Virus record (IMG/VR): IMGVR_UViG_3300028558_000791
Span: 416,839-480,838 of that record
Source of the DNA: a virus
Length of the DNA: 64,000 bases
Direction: 5' to 3' (one strand)
Below, in pieces: positions 7,184 through 13,841 of the stretch (position 1 is the first letter of the stretch; each line of letters opens with the position of its first letter). The position numbers were made by a program, and so were the translations under genes. The notes below the pieces were generated by a model that saw nothing but the letters and a program-made list of their open reading frames with translations, made no database searches and had not been told where the DNA came from.

Positions 7184-7210
7184 ATGCTGGGTTTAGTCGG
7201 GCGGGAGTGA
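7184..7210 (+). CDS. possible 8-codon leader peptide
   Basis: ATG at 7184 with AAGGA about 8 nt upstream encodes MLGLVGRE and stops inside the loop of the hairpin at 7199-7219. The arrangement, a short translated ORF ending within a stable hairpin, is attenuator-like, but the ORF could be chance. Confidence 0.25.
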   Translation: MLGLVGRE

Positions 7211-7378
7211 GTCCCGCCCATCCTTGGCTACAGTGCTGCCCACGCGACTCTATGGGCTCTAGCTGCAAGGTAATTAGGTAACGTAGTCTGCAACGTTCTC
7301 ACATAAGCGTTCCGGGTTTAGGAACCAGTGAGTCATATCCTTCTAGGATGTGGGGATACGTCAGCTACCTACCGTTGG

Positions 7379-7405
7379 ATTGGGGCCTGGCGAGGCCCCA
7401 ATTTT
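7379..7405 (+). terminator. rho-independent terminator
   Basis: A 9-bp perfect stem ATTGGGGCC/GGCCCCAAT (7379-7387, 7394-7402) with loop TGGCGA and a following TTT. It ends the non-coding segment that begins at 7146. Confidence 0.88.
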
Positions 7406-7447
7406 AATACGAACGCACCTACCCCGCACCACAGCACAGCACACACG

Positions 7448-7467
7448 GCGCCATCAGGGCGCTTTTT
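7448..7467 (+). terminator. short rho-independent terminator
   Basis: GCGCC (7448-7452), loop ATCAG, GGCGC (7458-7462), then TTTTT. The stem is short; it may back up the terminator at 7379-7405. Confidence 0.55.
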
Positions 7468-7494
7468 GTTAGCGTACATGTAGGGAAAGGTAGT

Positions 7495-7529
7495 TGGCAT
7501 GGGCAGTGCATATTGCAAACGATATGCCA
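7495..7529 (+). promoter_or_regulatory. dyad sigma-54-like promoter element, copy 6
   Basis: TGGCA-N6-GTGCA-N3-TGCAA-N6-TGCCA, complete 35-bp dyad. The reverse complement also reads TGGCAT-N5-TTGCA, so both strands show the GG-N10-GC pattern. GG 7496-7497, GC 7508-7509. Confidence 0.6.
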
Positions 7530-7579
7530 GCAGGTTCCGCCCGCACAATCAAGCGACCGAAGGTGTGGGATAAGGTGGT

Positions 7580-7614
7580 TGGCATGGCCGTTGCATATTG
7601 CGAAGGCTATGCCG
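7580..7614 (+). promoter_or_regulatory. dyad sigma-54-like promoter element, copy 7
   Basis: TGGCA-N6-TTGCA-N3-TGCGA-N6-TGCCG. GG 7581-7582 and GC 7593-7594 are 10 nt apart. It is a tandem partner of copy 6, 85 nt downstream and 30 nt before the motif at 7644. Confidence 0.62.
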
Positions 7615-7794
7615 GGCTGGGCGCGAGGGTGCAAGGGAAGCGGCTCCCATTCACGGATAGCCGGCGACCGAAAGCGCCGCAACCAACCACGAACAAGCAA
7701 ACGAGTCACACACTCACAATGACTCACAAGGTACGGAACGGCAGCTCCCATTCACGGCGCATCGAACGCCAAGGTCACGACGGAGGAAACGAAC

Positions 7795-7995
7795 ATGGGT
7801 AAAGTCATCGTCATCATTCTGGCCACGTGTGCGGCACTGGGTATCCTGGTGCACTTCCTGGGCCATGCGACTATGGGGTCAACGGCCGTCACTGTCCCCA
7901 ACACGGAACACACTCCCGCATTCGGACTTACATGGTTCGTGATCGGTGGTCTGTTCATCGGCGGTCTCTTCTACAAGCTCGTCAAGGGCAAGTAG
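7795..7995 (+). CDS. small membrane protein, 66 aa
   Basis: Two hydrophobic helices (about residues 3-23 and 45-62) separated by a polar loop, ending in KLVKGK. GGAGG lies 9 nt before the ATG. No family recognised; holin-like topology is possible but nothing else supports it. Followed by the conserved 51-nt element at 8021. Confidence 0.7.
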   Translation: MGKVIVIILATCAALGILVHFLGHATMGSTAVTVPNTEHTPAFGLTWFVIGGLFIGGLFYKLVKGK

Positions 7996-8020
7996 GAGGG
8001 CCTGTAGGAATCTGGGTATA

Positions 8021-8071
8021 CCCCCTACCCCTAAAAAAGTTTTACCTGTTTTCCCAAAAACGGTAATCGGG
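8021..8071 (+). repeat. 51-nt conserved non-coding element, copy 1
   Basis: Shares with 10690-10740 a CCCC(C/T)ACCCC block, TAAAAAAG, TTTT, then after exactly 17 variable nt the 11-mer CGGTAATCGGG. Both copies have the same total length and both lie between the end of one gene and the next motif copy. Here GTATACC upstream can pair with GGTATAC just after the element, suggesting a folded RNA. Confidence 0.65.
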
Positions 8072-8202
8072 GTTCGGTATACGCATACCATTCCTGTAGG
8101 TTTTCATGGGTGGGGTGTCAAGCCCCCAGCAAGTCTAGCTAGGAGCCTACCTTGGTTGCCAACTAGCTAGCTCCCATTCACTGCACGTCGAGAGGTGAAA
8201 GC

Positions 8203-8457
8203 ATGGCACACTCAATCGGTCTCGGCGATATCGTCTCTCTCCAGTGGAGTGATGGGTACGACAACGGTACTGTCTGTCAGGTCCACAAGGACGGAACGGT
8301 AGACGTCTTTCGTCCCTACGTCCACAATGCTGACTTCTCATGTGCAGGTAGTCACGAGGGTTCACTGTCGGTCATCTGCTACATTGGAGTCGAGACTAGC
8401 AAGGGTATCAATCCCGAGCGTCTCAAGGTACTCCGCAAGGGCGGCACGATTCGATAG
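8203..8457 (+). CDS. hypothetical SH3/Tudor-like protein, 84 aa
   Basis: Begins 21 nt after a motif copy with GAGAGG as ribosome site. The opening GDIVSLQWSDGYDNGTVCQVHKDGTVDVF has the alternating pattern of a small beta-barrel (SH3/KOW/Tudor-like), similar in style to proteins at 43177 and 51362. Fold assignment is from pattern only. Confidence 0.65.
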   Translation: MAHSIGLGDIVSLQWSDGYDNGTVCQVHKDGTVDVFRPYVHNADFSCAGSHEGSLSVICYIGVETSKGINPERLKVLRKGGTIR

Positions 8458-8498
8458 CCTCCCATTCACGGCGGCAGGAAAGCGACAATAGCAACGGC

Positions 8499-8690
8499 GG
8501 GCTAGACTCTGGGTACATGGCATACTTGGTCGCTACCCAAGTAGGTCCCAACTGAGACAGTATCTTGTAGCGAGGGAATGTCTTGGGGGCCACAAGCTCC
8601 CCACATAGGGGTTCGACTCCCCACTACTATCCAAGTGGTAGGAGACCAGGTTGGCTGGGTGTGTGTTGGCATGAACCTAGAGTCTAGCCC
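8499..8690 (+). ncRNA. 192-nt pseudoknotted structured RNA
   Basis: Closed by a 16-bp helix with one G-U pair (8499-8514 with 8675-8690), extended by CATG/CATG after one mismatch. Inside, hairpin TACTTGG/CCAAGTA (8523-8529, 8537-8543) presents a 7-nt loop TCGCTAC that is perfectly complementary to GTAGCGA at 8567-8573, a kissing/pseudoknot interaction. Further stems: GGTCCCAA with TTGGGGGCC, a T-arm-like GGGG-TTCGACT-CCCC (about 8608-8622), and CCACT/AGTGG. It fills the whole interval between motif copies 8459 and 8700 with no ORF. Confidence 0.68.
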
Positions 8691-8731
8691 ATCGTCGGGC
8701 TCCCATTCACGGCCCATCAGCGGAGGATGAC

Positions 8732-8962
8732 ATGAGCAACAACAACGCAACGGCGCAGCAAGTCACGGCAGGCATCAGAGCAGCGGCGGCCATTGGTGAG
8801 GTAATTCGAGACTTGGGCTCTGTCCCCTCGGGGCACCTGTATGCCCGACTCATGGGACGTATGAGCCTGGACACCTACAACAGTCTCATCGGACTACTCA
8901 AGCAAGCCAATCTGGTGGAGGAGTCTAACCACCTTCTCACCTGGGTCGGCCCCAAAGAGTAA
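8732..8962 (+). CDS. hypothetical winged-helix-like protein, 76 aa
   Basis: Starts 21 nt after a motif copy; CGGAGG is the ribosome site. The helical pattern (VIRDLGSVPSGHLYARLMG then SLDTYNSLIGLLKQANLV) followed by a short wing-like end resembles a small winged helix-turn-helix. No catalytic features. DNA binding is inferred only from this pattern. Confidence 0.65.
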   Translation: MSNNNATAQQVTAGIRAAAAIGEVIRDLGSVPSGHLYARLMGRMSLDTYNSLIGLLKQANLVEESNHLLTWVGPKE

Positions 8963-8971
8963 CCATCTCAC

Positions 8972-9229
8972 ATGAAAAAACATCTCATCATCCTACTCAC
9001 GCTTACCCTGATGGTGGCGGCAGGTGTTCACTGCGGGGAGCGTGAGTTGGAGTCAGAGTGTGACTCTTTCGGTCCCACATCCACACACTGTCAGTGGAAG
9101 ATCGAAAACAGGTATGCGGGACTCTGCTGTCCTGGCACACATCCCTACTGCGGTAGAGAGGGTACTACCTGTCCAGTTGGTAGTTGCTGCGAGTCGGCAC
9201 CTCTGTACACACATCTACACACCAACTAG
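8972..9229 (+). CDS. Cys-rich secreted lipoprotein, 85 aa
   Basis: Hydrophobic signal (residues 4-18) with a VHC lipobox at Cys21, then a mature domain with eight further cysteines in paired spacing (including CCPGTHPYC and CPVGSCC), implying disulphides and an extracytoplasmic location. The GREGTTCPVG part resembles Cys-rich repeats common in myxobacterial surface proteins. It lies 9 nt after the previous stop, so probably cotranscribed. Confidence 0.68.
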   Translation: MKKHLIILLTLTLMVAAGVHCGERELESECDSFGPTSTHCQWKIENRYAGLCCPGTHPYCGREGTTCPVGSCCESAPLYTHLHTN

Positions 9230-9261
9230 CTCCCATTCACGGCAGACCGGAGAGCAAGGTC

Positions 9262-9483
9262 ATGAAGACCGCAATCGAGGTTCCCAAGGCCATTGTCATC
9301 CAGGTGGCTACGTGGTACGATGGTGAGCTGGTACTGGAGACGGTGTGTCGAGACTACGACCACTACACCACACTACCCAACGTGGTAGTCTACGAAGGGG
9401 TGGAGTGTGGTAAGACGGGTTGGAGTAGTGATAACCACTATGCCTGCTACAAGTCAGGAGCCAGTATCGCACATGGGCGCTGA
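9262..9483 (+). CDS. hypothetical protein, 73 aa
   Basis: The start at 9262 gives the exact 21-nt motif spacing and begins MKTAIEVPKAIVIQ. Beta-rich, with three cysteines. No family recognised. Its 3' end overlaps the next gene by 11 nt. Confidence 0.68.
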   Translation: MKTAIEVPKAIVIQVATWYDGELVLETVCRDYDHYTTLPNVVVYEGVECGKTGWSSDNHYACYKSGASIAHGR

Positions 9484-9622
9484 TTCCAAGAGCAAGCGTG
9501 AGCGTTGGGGCGAGGTAGTTAGCAAGACGGGGAAGTGTCCCTTCTGCCCACCTCACAACGGGGAGAACGCCAAGAGGCGTACTCGTACGGACAAGTACAA
9601 GAGCAAGCGCAAGGGCCGCTGA
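9473..9622 (+). CDS. basic zinc-knuckle-like protein, 49 aa
   Basis: Lys/Arg-rich, with CPFCPPH (residues 23-29) that could bind zinc together with neighbouring residues. Start ATG 9473 overlaps the preceding gene. It resembles small basic phage proteins that bind nucleic acid, by composition only. Confidence 0.6.
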   Translation: MGADSKSKRERWGEVVSKTGKCPFCPPHNGENAKRRTRTDKYKSKRKGR

Positions 9623-9670
9623 GGGCTCCCATTCACGGTCGAACGAAACCCAAGGTCGGAGGCAACGAAC

Positions 9671-10300
9671 ATGGCTGACACGAAAGAGCGCAAGATGACC
9701 CCCAAGGGATTCTTGCACAAGACCACGACCAAGGCCGCAAACTCGGCCATCGCGTTTCTGACTCAGTACCGGGAGTATCTGACCACGGGTGAGGTGAAGG
9801 AAGCCTGCGCCCCCATCATCGCCAAGGTGGACTCTGGTGAGCTTCTGCCCACCCCTGCCCTCAAGGAGATTCAGTATGCGGTGATGACGCACATCATCGT
9901 CTCTGACTCCACCAAGGCCGACAAGTCAGCGGTGGAGCCCAAGGTCAAGGGGCAGACACGCAAGGCATGGCGGTCAACCATCTACGATGCGGCTGGTGTA
10001 GTCCAGACTCGCACCAACGGCAAGGGTGAGGAGGAGGATCTCATTCAGGGGTTCGATCTCTCACAACGTGCCAACGAGTGGGCAGACCGGCGCTTGTTCG
10101 AGGGGACGCATGGCTGGTATGCCATCGTGGAGCACACTGTCATCCCCAACATCTCCAGTCGAATCGAGCGAGGGGATTCCATGGCACGAATCCTGAAGCA
10201 GCCCAAGGGGCCGGCCATTCAGCAGAAGGGCAAGAGCACCAAGACTCTCGGGTTCGGGGTCAAGGCCAAACAGACACGAGTGACTTTCTCGGGTAGCTGA
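9671..10300 (+). CDS. hypothetical protein, 209 aa
   Basis: Soluble; helical N-terminal half (about residues 10-80), Lys-rich C-terminus ending in a short beta-like tail. A GGTCGGAGG ribosome site precedes the ATG, and a motif copy lies 34 nt upstream. Single-gene cassette closed by the long hairpin at 10306-10348. No family recognised. Confidence 0.75.
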   Translation: MADTKERKMTPKGFLHKTTTKAANSAIAFLTQYREYLTTGEVKEACAPIIAKVDSGELLPTPALKEIQYAVMTHIIVSDSTKADKSAVEPKVKGQTRKAWRSTIYDAAGVVQTRTNGKGEEEDLIQGFDLSQRANEWADRRLFEGTHGWYAIVEHTVIPNISSRIERGDSMARILKQPKGPAIQQKGKSTKTLGFGVKAKQTRVTFSGS

Positions 10301-10305
10301 GACAA

Positions 10306-10348
10306 GGGAGGGGCAGGTAGGTTGTCGTGGGCCTGACCTGCCCCTCCC
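10306..10348 (+). terminator. 13-bp hairpin whose right arm is the 11-mer motif
   Basis: A 13-bp perfect stem (10306-10318 with 10336-10348) around a 17-nt loop. The last CTCCC of the right arm belongs to motif copy 10344-10354. No U-run follows. The structure would sequester the motif if transcription reads through from the upstream gene. Confidence 0.65.
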
Positions 10349-10369
10349 ATTCACGGAAGGACGAGTGAC

Positions 10370-10663
10370 ATGGCTATGACGTTGACCGAAGCAATGAAGG
10401 CACTGGGTACGACAACCGAGTCAGTCACGGCCAAGCTGAGGGAGAAAGGTATCAAAGGGTACCGTCGTCTGGCACACTCGTGTCCCCTCGCCAAGTATCT
10501 CAAGCAAGAGTGTCAGGTCCAGGATGTGACTGTCGGCACCACGGCTAACATCTACCAGGGTGAGAGTCAGACACCGGATGAGAGTTACATGCTCCCCGAT
10601 GGTGTCAAGGTGTGGGTGCAGAACTTCGATGATGGGATGTATCCGGAGTTCTGGTTGGACTGA
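10370..10663 (+). CDS. hypothetical protein, 97 aa
   Basis: Starts only 15 nt after a motif copy, AAGGACGAG upstream. The N-terminus (LTEAMKALGTTTESVTAKLREKGIKGYRR) resembles a helix-turn-helix; the C-terminal part is acidic and aromatic. No family recognised. Confidence 0.68.
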   Translation: MAMTLTEAMKALGTTTESVTAKLREKGIKGYRRLAHSCPLAKYLKQECQVQDVTVGTTANIYQGESQTPDESYMLPDGVKVWVQNFDDGMYPEFWLD

Positions 10664-10689
10664 AGGTCCCTTGCTGGAGTAGGTGTAGA

Positions 10690-10740
10690 CCCCCCACCCC
10701 TAAAAAAGTTTTCGGTCAATTCTCAGAATCGGTAATCGGG
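10690..10740 (+). repeat. 51-nt conserved non-coding element, copy 2
   Basis: Second copy of the element at 8021-8071: CCCCCCACCCC, TAAAAAAG, TTTT, 17 variable nt, CGGTAATCGGG. The variable 17 nt differ at most positions between the copies, while both flanks are nearly identical, which points to function in the flanks. A motif copy follows at 10778. Confidence 0.65.
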
Positions 10741-10829
10741 CCTTGGAATCCACATAGTTTTTTCCAGGGTTTTTTGGCTCCCATTCACTGAGCGAATCTA
10801 GCGGCGGATCGGAAAGGGTGTATGTCGCC

Positions 10830-10895
10830 ATGAGAACCTGGGAAGAGTACGAGGAAGAGACCAGCAAGTTTCCCTGGTGGTACACGGGGGACTAG
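10830..10895 (+). CDS. possible 21-residue peptide
   Basis: MRTWEEYEEETSKF and so on, acidic and aromatic, with GGAAAGGG upstream (long spacing). Its stop is immediately followed by the GTG start of the next gene, suggesting translational coupling. Short, so tentative. Confidence 0.4.
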   Translation: MRTWEEYEEETSKFPWWYTGD

Positions 10896-11156
10896 GTGGA
10901 CACCGACGAATTCGAGATAACTGCAACACATCCACACATGGAGGCACGTGTGTGGACTAGGAGTCGCTACGAAGTAGCCAAGGCAATTGCTGATGGGGCG
11001 GTTACCAAGCTAGGGTATAGCAAGGTAGTAGTCATCAACACCTTCGGTGGCCATAGGAGCGATACCTTGTACGAGGTAGTGTCGGGCTCCCATTCACGGG
11101 ACTACGTGGAGGAGGAACGCAATGCAAGTCACCAAGCGTTCAATGCTCAGCGGTAA
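10896..11156 (+). CDS. hypothetical protein, 86 aa, GTG start
   Basis: The reading frame opens directly after the stop of the 21-codon ORF, with GGGGG upstream of the GTG. A helical segment (SRYEVAKAIADGAV) is followed by beta strands. The C-terminal 30 codons contain motif copy 11087 and overlap the next gene by 35 nt, so the last residues may be a by-product of the control signals. Confidence 0.55.
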   Translation: MDTDEFEITATHPHMEARVWTRSRYEVAKAIADGAVTKLGYSKVVVINTFGGHRSDTLYEVVSGSHSRDYVEEERNASHQAFNAQR

Positions 11157-11319
11157 AGAGCACACTCTGGAGATTGACATCACCTGGGAACAGATGCATC
11201 GTTGGAAGATGGGTGGAGAGCTACTACAGAACGTGTGTCCCCACTTGTCGGTGGATGACCGAGAGTTTCTCATCAGTGGTTCCACCAAGGAAGAGTGGGA
11301 TAACTTCTTCAAGCGATAA
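11122..11319 (+). CDS. hypothetical protein, 65 aa
   Basis: GGAGGA ribosome site; motif copy 24 nt upstream. The first half is beta-like (HTLEIDITWEQM), the second helical. No family recognised. Confidence 0.65.
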   Translation: MQVTKRSMLSGKEHTLEIDITWEQMHRWKMGGELLQNVCPHLSVDDREFLISGSTKEEWDNFFKR

Positions 11320-11485
11320 GGGGCCTGCGAGTCTGGGTAGAACCAGTAAGGATCCCTTCACGTAAACCTGTAATAGTAACCTAAACCCTTGGCCCGTACC
11401 TATCGAAAGATGGGGCGGGCATAAGGCATTGAAACAACTTGGGAGATGCAATGCTCCCATTCACCAACGCAACGGAGCAATGCAC

Positions 11486-11662
11486 ATGGAAAACGTCAAG
11501 ATGTCGGTCAACGGAACGAAGCTCACCATCGAGGTGGATCTCGCCCATCGTGGTGCGAAGTCCAGCACGGGGAAGACGGTGCGAGTCGCTTCCACCGAGG
11601 GGAACATCGAGTGTCCCGAGAATCCGGCCATCAAGGTTGGCCTGAATATCTTTACGAAGTAA
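11486..11662 (+). CDS. hypothetical MENVK-family protein, 58 aa
   Basis: Paralogue of the protein at 5107-5295 (shared MENVK, LTIEVDLA, VASTEGN, GLNIF). The ATG at 11486, not the upstream 11429, is chosen because it matches the paralogue's start and gives the exact 21-nt motif spacing with CGGAG between. Retention of two diverged copies suggests a dosage or specificity need. Confidence 0.75.
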   Translation: MENVKMSVNGTKLTIEVDLAHRGAKSSTGKTVRVASTEGNIECPENPAIKVGLNIFTK

Positions 11663-11723
11663 TTCGTAAGGGTAGGATCAACTCCCATTCACCAAACAAC
11701 CAAACGAGAGACACAACATCAAC

Positions 11724-11921
11724 ATGTGCGGCAACAAGCGGGATGCAGTCGAGAACGTCCAGATCAACCTCAACTACATGAAGGAGGACGTCAGCAGCGC
11801 ACTCTCCTACGCCAGTGATGTGGGCGACCCGGAGCTGACCAAGCAGCTCACGGAGCTGAAGGACAAGACCCAGGGCGTCAAGGACTACATCAAGTCCAAG
11901 GCCGACCCCAAGAAGGGCTGA
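11724..11921 (+). CDS. coiled-coil protein, 65 aa
   Basis: After a short MCGNK start the sequence is one long helix with heptad character (AVENVQINLNYMKEDVSSAL, then QLTELKDKTQGVKDYI). Probably oligomeric. No family recognised. Followed by a structured non-coding segment. Confidence 0.65.
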   Translation: MCGNKRDAVENVQINLNYMKEDVSSALSYASDVGDPELTKQLTELKDKTQGVKDYIKSKADPKKG

Positions 11922-11936
11922 AGCACAAGACGGGCA

Positions 11937-12103
11937 TTGGACCGATAGCTATCTAACCATACCTCCCTCTGGCGGTAGCTATCCGAGGTCCGAAACAAGG
12001 TAAGTGAAAGTATATAGGTAGGGTCCCTGTCACACTAGCGGTGGTGATGTCAGCCGTCCCGACCATGCGAGTAACTACCTTGTCCCCAGCGTAGGGCGCT
12101 GGG
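11937..12103 (+). ncRNA. structured non-coding region
   Basis: A 15-bp helix with a 3-nt bulge (TTGGACC + GATAGCTA at 11937-11951 with TAGCTATC + GGTCC at 11976-11993), AGGTAG/CTACCT (12016-12021, 12075-12080) enclosing 53 nt, and a perfect 7-bp hairpin CCCAGCG/CGCTGGG (12085-12091, 12097-12103). No ORF. It ends 14 nt before a lipoprotein gene and could be that gene's leader or an independent RNA. Confidence 0.5.
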
Positions 12104-12117
12104 CTGATGAGCCAACC

Positions 12118-12285
12118 ATGAAGTATCTCCTCCCATTCATAGTAGTAGTGATGATAGGTTGCAGGACGGTACTACCCAAGGAAGACTACAGCATAGTCAT
12201 TACCTCTCATGTCTGCGATGTAGACGGAGGTGCGTGTCACAAGGAGACGAAGGTTCTCCCATTCACGGCGGAGGGTTCAAAGTGA
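12118..12285 (+). CDS. small lipoprotein, 55 aa
   Basis: Starts MKYLLPFIVVVMIGC: a short signal peptide with a lipobox ending at Cys15. The mature part has two more cysteines. Motif copy 12130 (T variant) is read in frame as LPFI inside the signal, as in the lipoprotein at 18005. A second motif (12256) lies near its end and serves the next gene, whose ATG overlaps this stop (TGATG). Confidence 0.62.
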   Translation: MKYLLPFIVVVMIGCRTVLPKEDYSIVITSHVCDVDGGACHKETKVLPFTAEGSK

Positions 12286-12533
12286 TGGCAATCGGTACAA
12301 CGCTGACGGTTCAAGGAATCACTTGGGCATCCATGAAGTACAATGGCAAGCTAGCCCTGGGATACAGGAAGCATGCCATCGCTTGGGATTGTGGTAGTGG
12401 CAAGTATCACATCTTGGAAGAGGGTCGCAGTATCTTCTCTGACTCAAGTGTGACTGCCTGCTTGGAGAACGCGGCAGCACTGGTGTGGGACTACTACGCC
12501 AGCAAGATCATTCCCTCTTGGGAAGTGGCATAG
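12285..12533 (+). CDS. hypothetical protein, 82 aa
   Basis: The start at 12285 follows GGAGGG and a motif copy 18 nt upstream. A beta-rich N-terminus (GTTLTVQGITWASM) is followed by a helical C-terminal part. No family recognised; coupled to the lipoprotein gene before it. Confidence 0.68.
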   Translation: MAIGTTLTVQGITWASMKYNGKLALGYRKHAIAWDCGSGKYHILEEGRSIFSDSSVTACLENAAALVWDYYASKIIPSWEVA

Positions 12534-12616
12534 GGACGAAGGCGCTCCCATTCACGGGACGCCGGCACGAACGAACAACCGAGCAATCACGCTCAACTGA
12601 AAAGGACGAATCAATC

Positions 12617-13069
12617 ATGGCTTGGGACAAGACCCCCTCTCAGAAGGAAGCCGTCAAGGCGTTTCTCGTGACCACGGATGGCAAGACGGATCTGGAGGCT
12701 TCGGTGGAGAAGTACCGCCAGGTGTGTCTCGGATACATCGCTGGTCAGACGGCAGAGCAGGATCTCGTTGCATCCTGCATGACGGAGCTGTTCAACTTCC
12801 GCAAGGGAGCCACGCTCAACCTGGACTACATCAAGAGCCAGACGGTGGCTCTGATGGTCAAGCGTGAGCCCAGCCTCAGCGACCCCACGCTGTTCGCCAT
12901 GCTGAGTGGTCGGGTGGAGGACTACCTCCATGCCAACTGCAACCAGCCGGCGCAGGAAGCCAAGGGCAAGCGTCCTGCCAAGGAAGCTGTCACTGGCCAG
13001 ACCTACTCGGTCCGTCGTGGTCTGGGTGGCGGGTTCTACCGCGACACCGACCAGGCGCCTACCAAGTGA
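12617..13069 (+). CDS. hypothetical ELF/GGG-family protein, 150 aa
   Basis: The start MAWDKTPSQ at 12617 has AAAGGACG upstream. The C-terminal two thirds share an arrangement with proteins at 19708 and 29579: ELFNF, a helical stretch ending RVEDYLHAN, and a Gly-rich RRGLGGGFYR. The helix pattern followed by a Gly-rich hairpin suggests a winged-helix DNA-binding domain, inferred. Confidence 0.7.
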   Translation: MAWDKTPSQKEAVKAFLVTTDGKTDLEASVEKYRQVCLGYIAGQTAEQDLVASCMTELFNFRKGATLNLDYIKSQTVALMVKREPSLSDPTLFAMLSGRVEDYLHANCNQPAQEAKGKRPAKEAVTGQTYSVRRGLGGGFYRDTDQAPTK

Positions 13070-13143
13070 GGTTCATTCGCCGACAGTGGGCCAAGGTGGT
13101 TCACTGGATCAACGACGGAACGCACGGTCCCTGCGACTGGTAG
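13066..13143 (+). CDS. possible 25-residue basic peptide
   Basis: GTG at 13066 overlaps the preceding stop (GTGA) and reads MRFIRRQWAKVV and so on to a TAG at 13141. The same GTGA coupling is used by better-supported genes here, which is the main argument for it. Confidence 0.4.
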   Translation: MRFIRRQWAKVVHWINDGTHGPCDW

Positions 13144-13167
13144 GGTTACCATTCACGGAGAGTCAGC

Positions 13168-13791
13168 ATGCGTAATTCAATTGCGGTGATGTTGTGCTGC
13201 TTGGTTTGCGCATGCGGCTCTTTTGCTTCAGAGGATGAGGCGAGTGATACTGTTGCTGCTACCACTGATTATGGTAGTAGCAGCAACAGTGATAGTGGGA
13301 ATGACAACATTGTTGTCATCATTCACAAGGGAGTTTTCACTTTCTACAACGACAGTGATTCTCAGGTGAGTGACTCTGGTGTCGAGACCAGTGTGGATGT
13401 GTCGGATGCTGGAGTGGATTCCAGTGACGATGATGCATCGGCTGGTGATGATGCCGGCCTGAGCGAACCGACTTGCGAGACAGGAACCTACGTTGTCGGG
13501 CATTGCCTATACAACATGGCTACTGTTTGTCAGGAATACTTTTCTGACCATGAAGCTGACTGCAAGAGTCTGACGGTTCATCCTATGGGAGGGTCTTGGT
13601 GGCCTGGACCATGTGGTGGTGAGCCTGGCACTGACCTTCACCGTTCATCTGGTGGCTGTATGAACGAGTGTGGGAGCATTACTTGGAGTTACCGCCTGGG
13701 TGGTGGTCCTCCTGACGAGGTATCGATTCAGGGCGAGAAGGATCTTTGCGAAGCCTTCCCTGGTTATACCTACATCATGACTGGATTCTGA
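13168..13791 (+). CDS. secreted lipoprotein with Ser/Asp-rich linker, 207 aa
   Basis: A signal peptide with a CACG lipobox (about Cys16), a long Asp/Ser/Thr/Val-rich linker (residues 22-105), then a Cys-rich domain (about 106-207, at least nine cysteines, CKSLTVHPMGG and CMNECGS). This layout, lipobox plus Asp/Ser linker plus disulphide domain, is typical of Myxococcota surface lipoproteins. It is preceded by a diverged motif copy (13146) only 11 nt from the start. Function unknown. Confidence 0.75.
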   Translation: MRNSIAVMLCCLVCACGSFASEDEASDTVAATTDYGSSSNSDSGNDNIVVIIHKGVFTFYNDSDSQVSDSGVETSVDVSDAGVDSSDDDASAGDDAGLSEPTCETGTYVVGHCLYNMATVCQEYFSDHEADCKSLTVHPMGGSWWPGPCGGEPGTDLHRSSGGCMNECGSITWSYRLGGGPPDEVSIQGEKDLCEAFPGYTYIMTGF

Positions 13792-13841
13792 CACGAGGTT
13801 TCCTAGACAGAGTGACGGTTGCCTCCCTGAATAAGACAGAG

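Larger units (their letters stand above)
7146..7405 (+). ncRNA. motif-led non-coding transcript ending in a strong terminator
   Basis: No gene longer than eight codons lies between the motif copy at 7146 (T variant) and a strong terminator at 7379. It contains an 8-bp perfect hairpin (7199-7206 with 7212-7219, loop GTGAG) and several further stems: CCTTG/CAAGG, GCCCA/TGGGC, AACGT/ACGTT, GTTCC/GGAAC with a 7-nt loop, and ATCCT/AGGAT. A dedicated terminator after a non-coding, hairpin-rich segment suggests an expressed small RNA. Confidence 0.5.
7406..7794 (+). other. gene-free control segment with two promoters and two motifs
   Basis: Almost 400 nt without a supportable gene. It holds a small second terminator (7448-7467), two dyad elements (7495, 7580) and motif copies at 7644 and 7745. 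A 27-codon ORF (7720-7803) lacks a ribosome site and is not called. The duplicated promoter-like elements suggest the downstream gene is tightly controlled. Confidence 0.6.

Noticed and set aside
7720-7803. 27-codon ORF upstream of the 7795 gene
   Set aside because: No Shine-Dalgarno, and it overlaps motif and ribosome site of the next gene in another frame.
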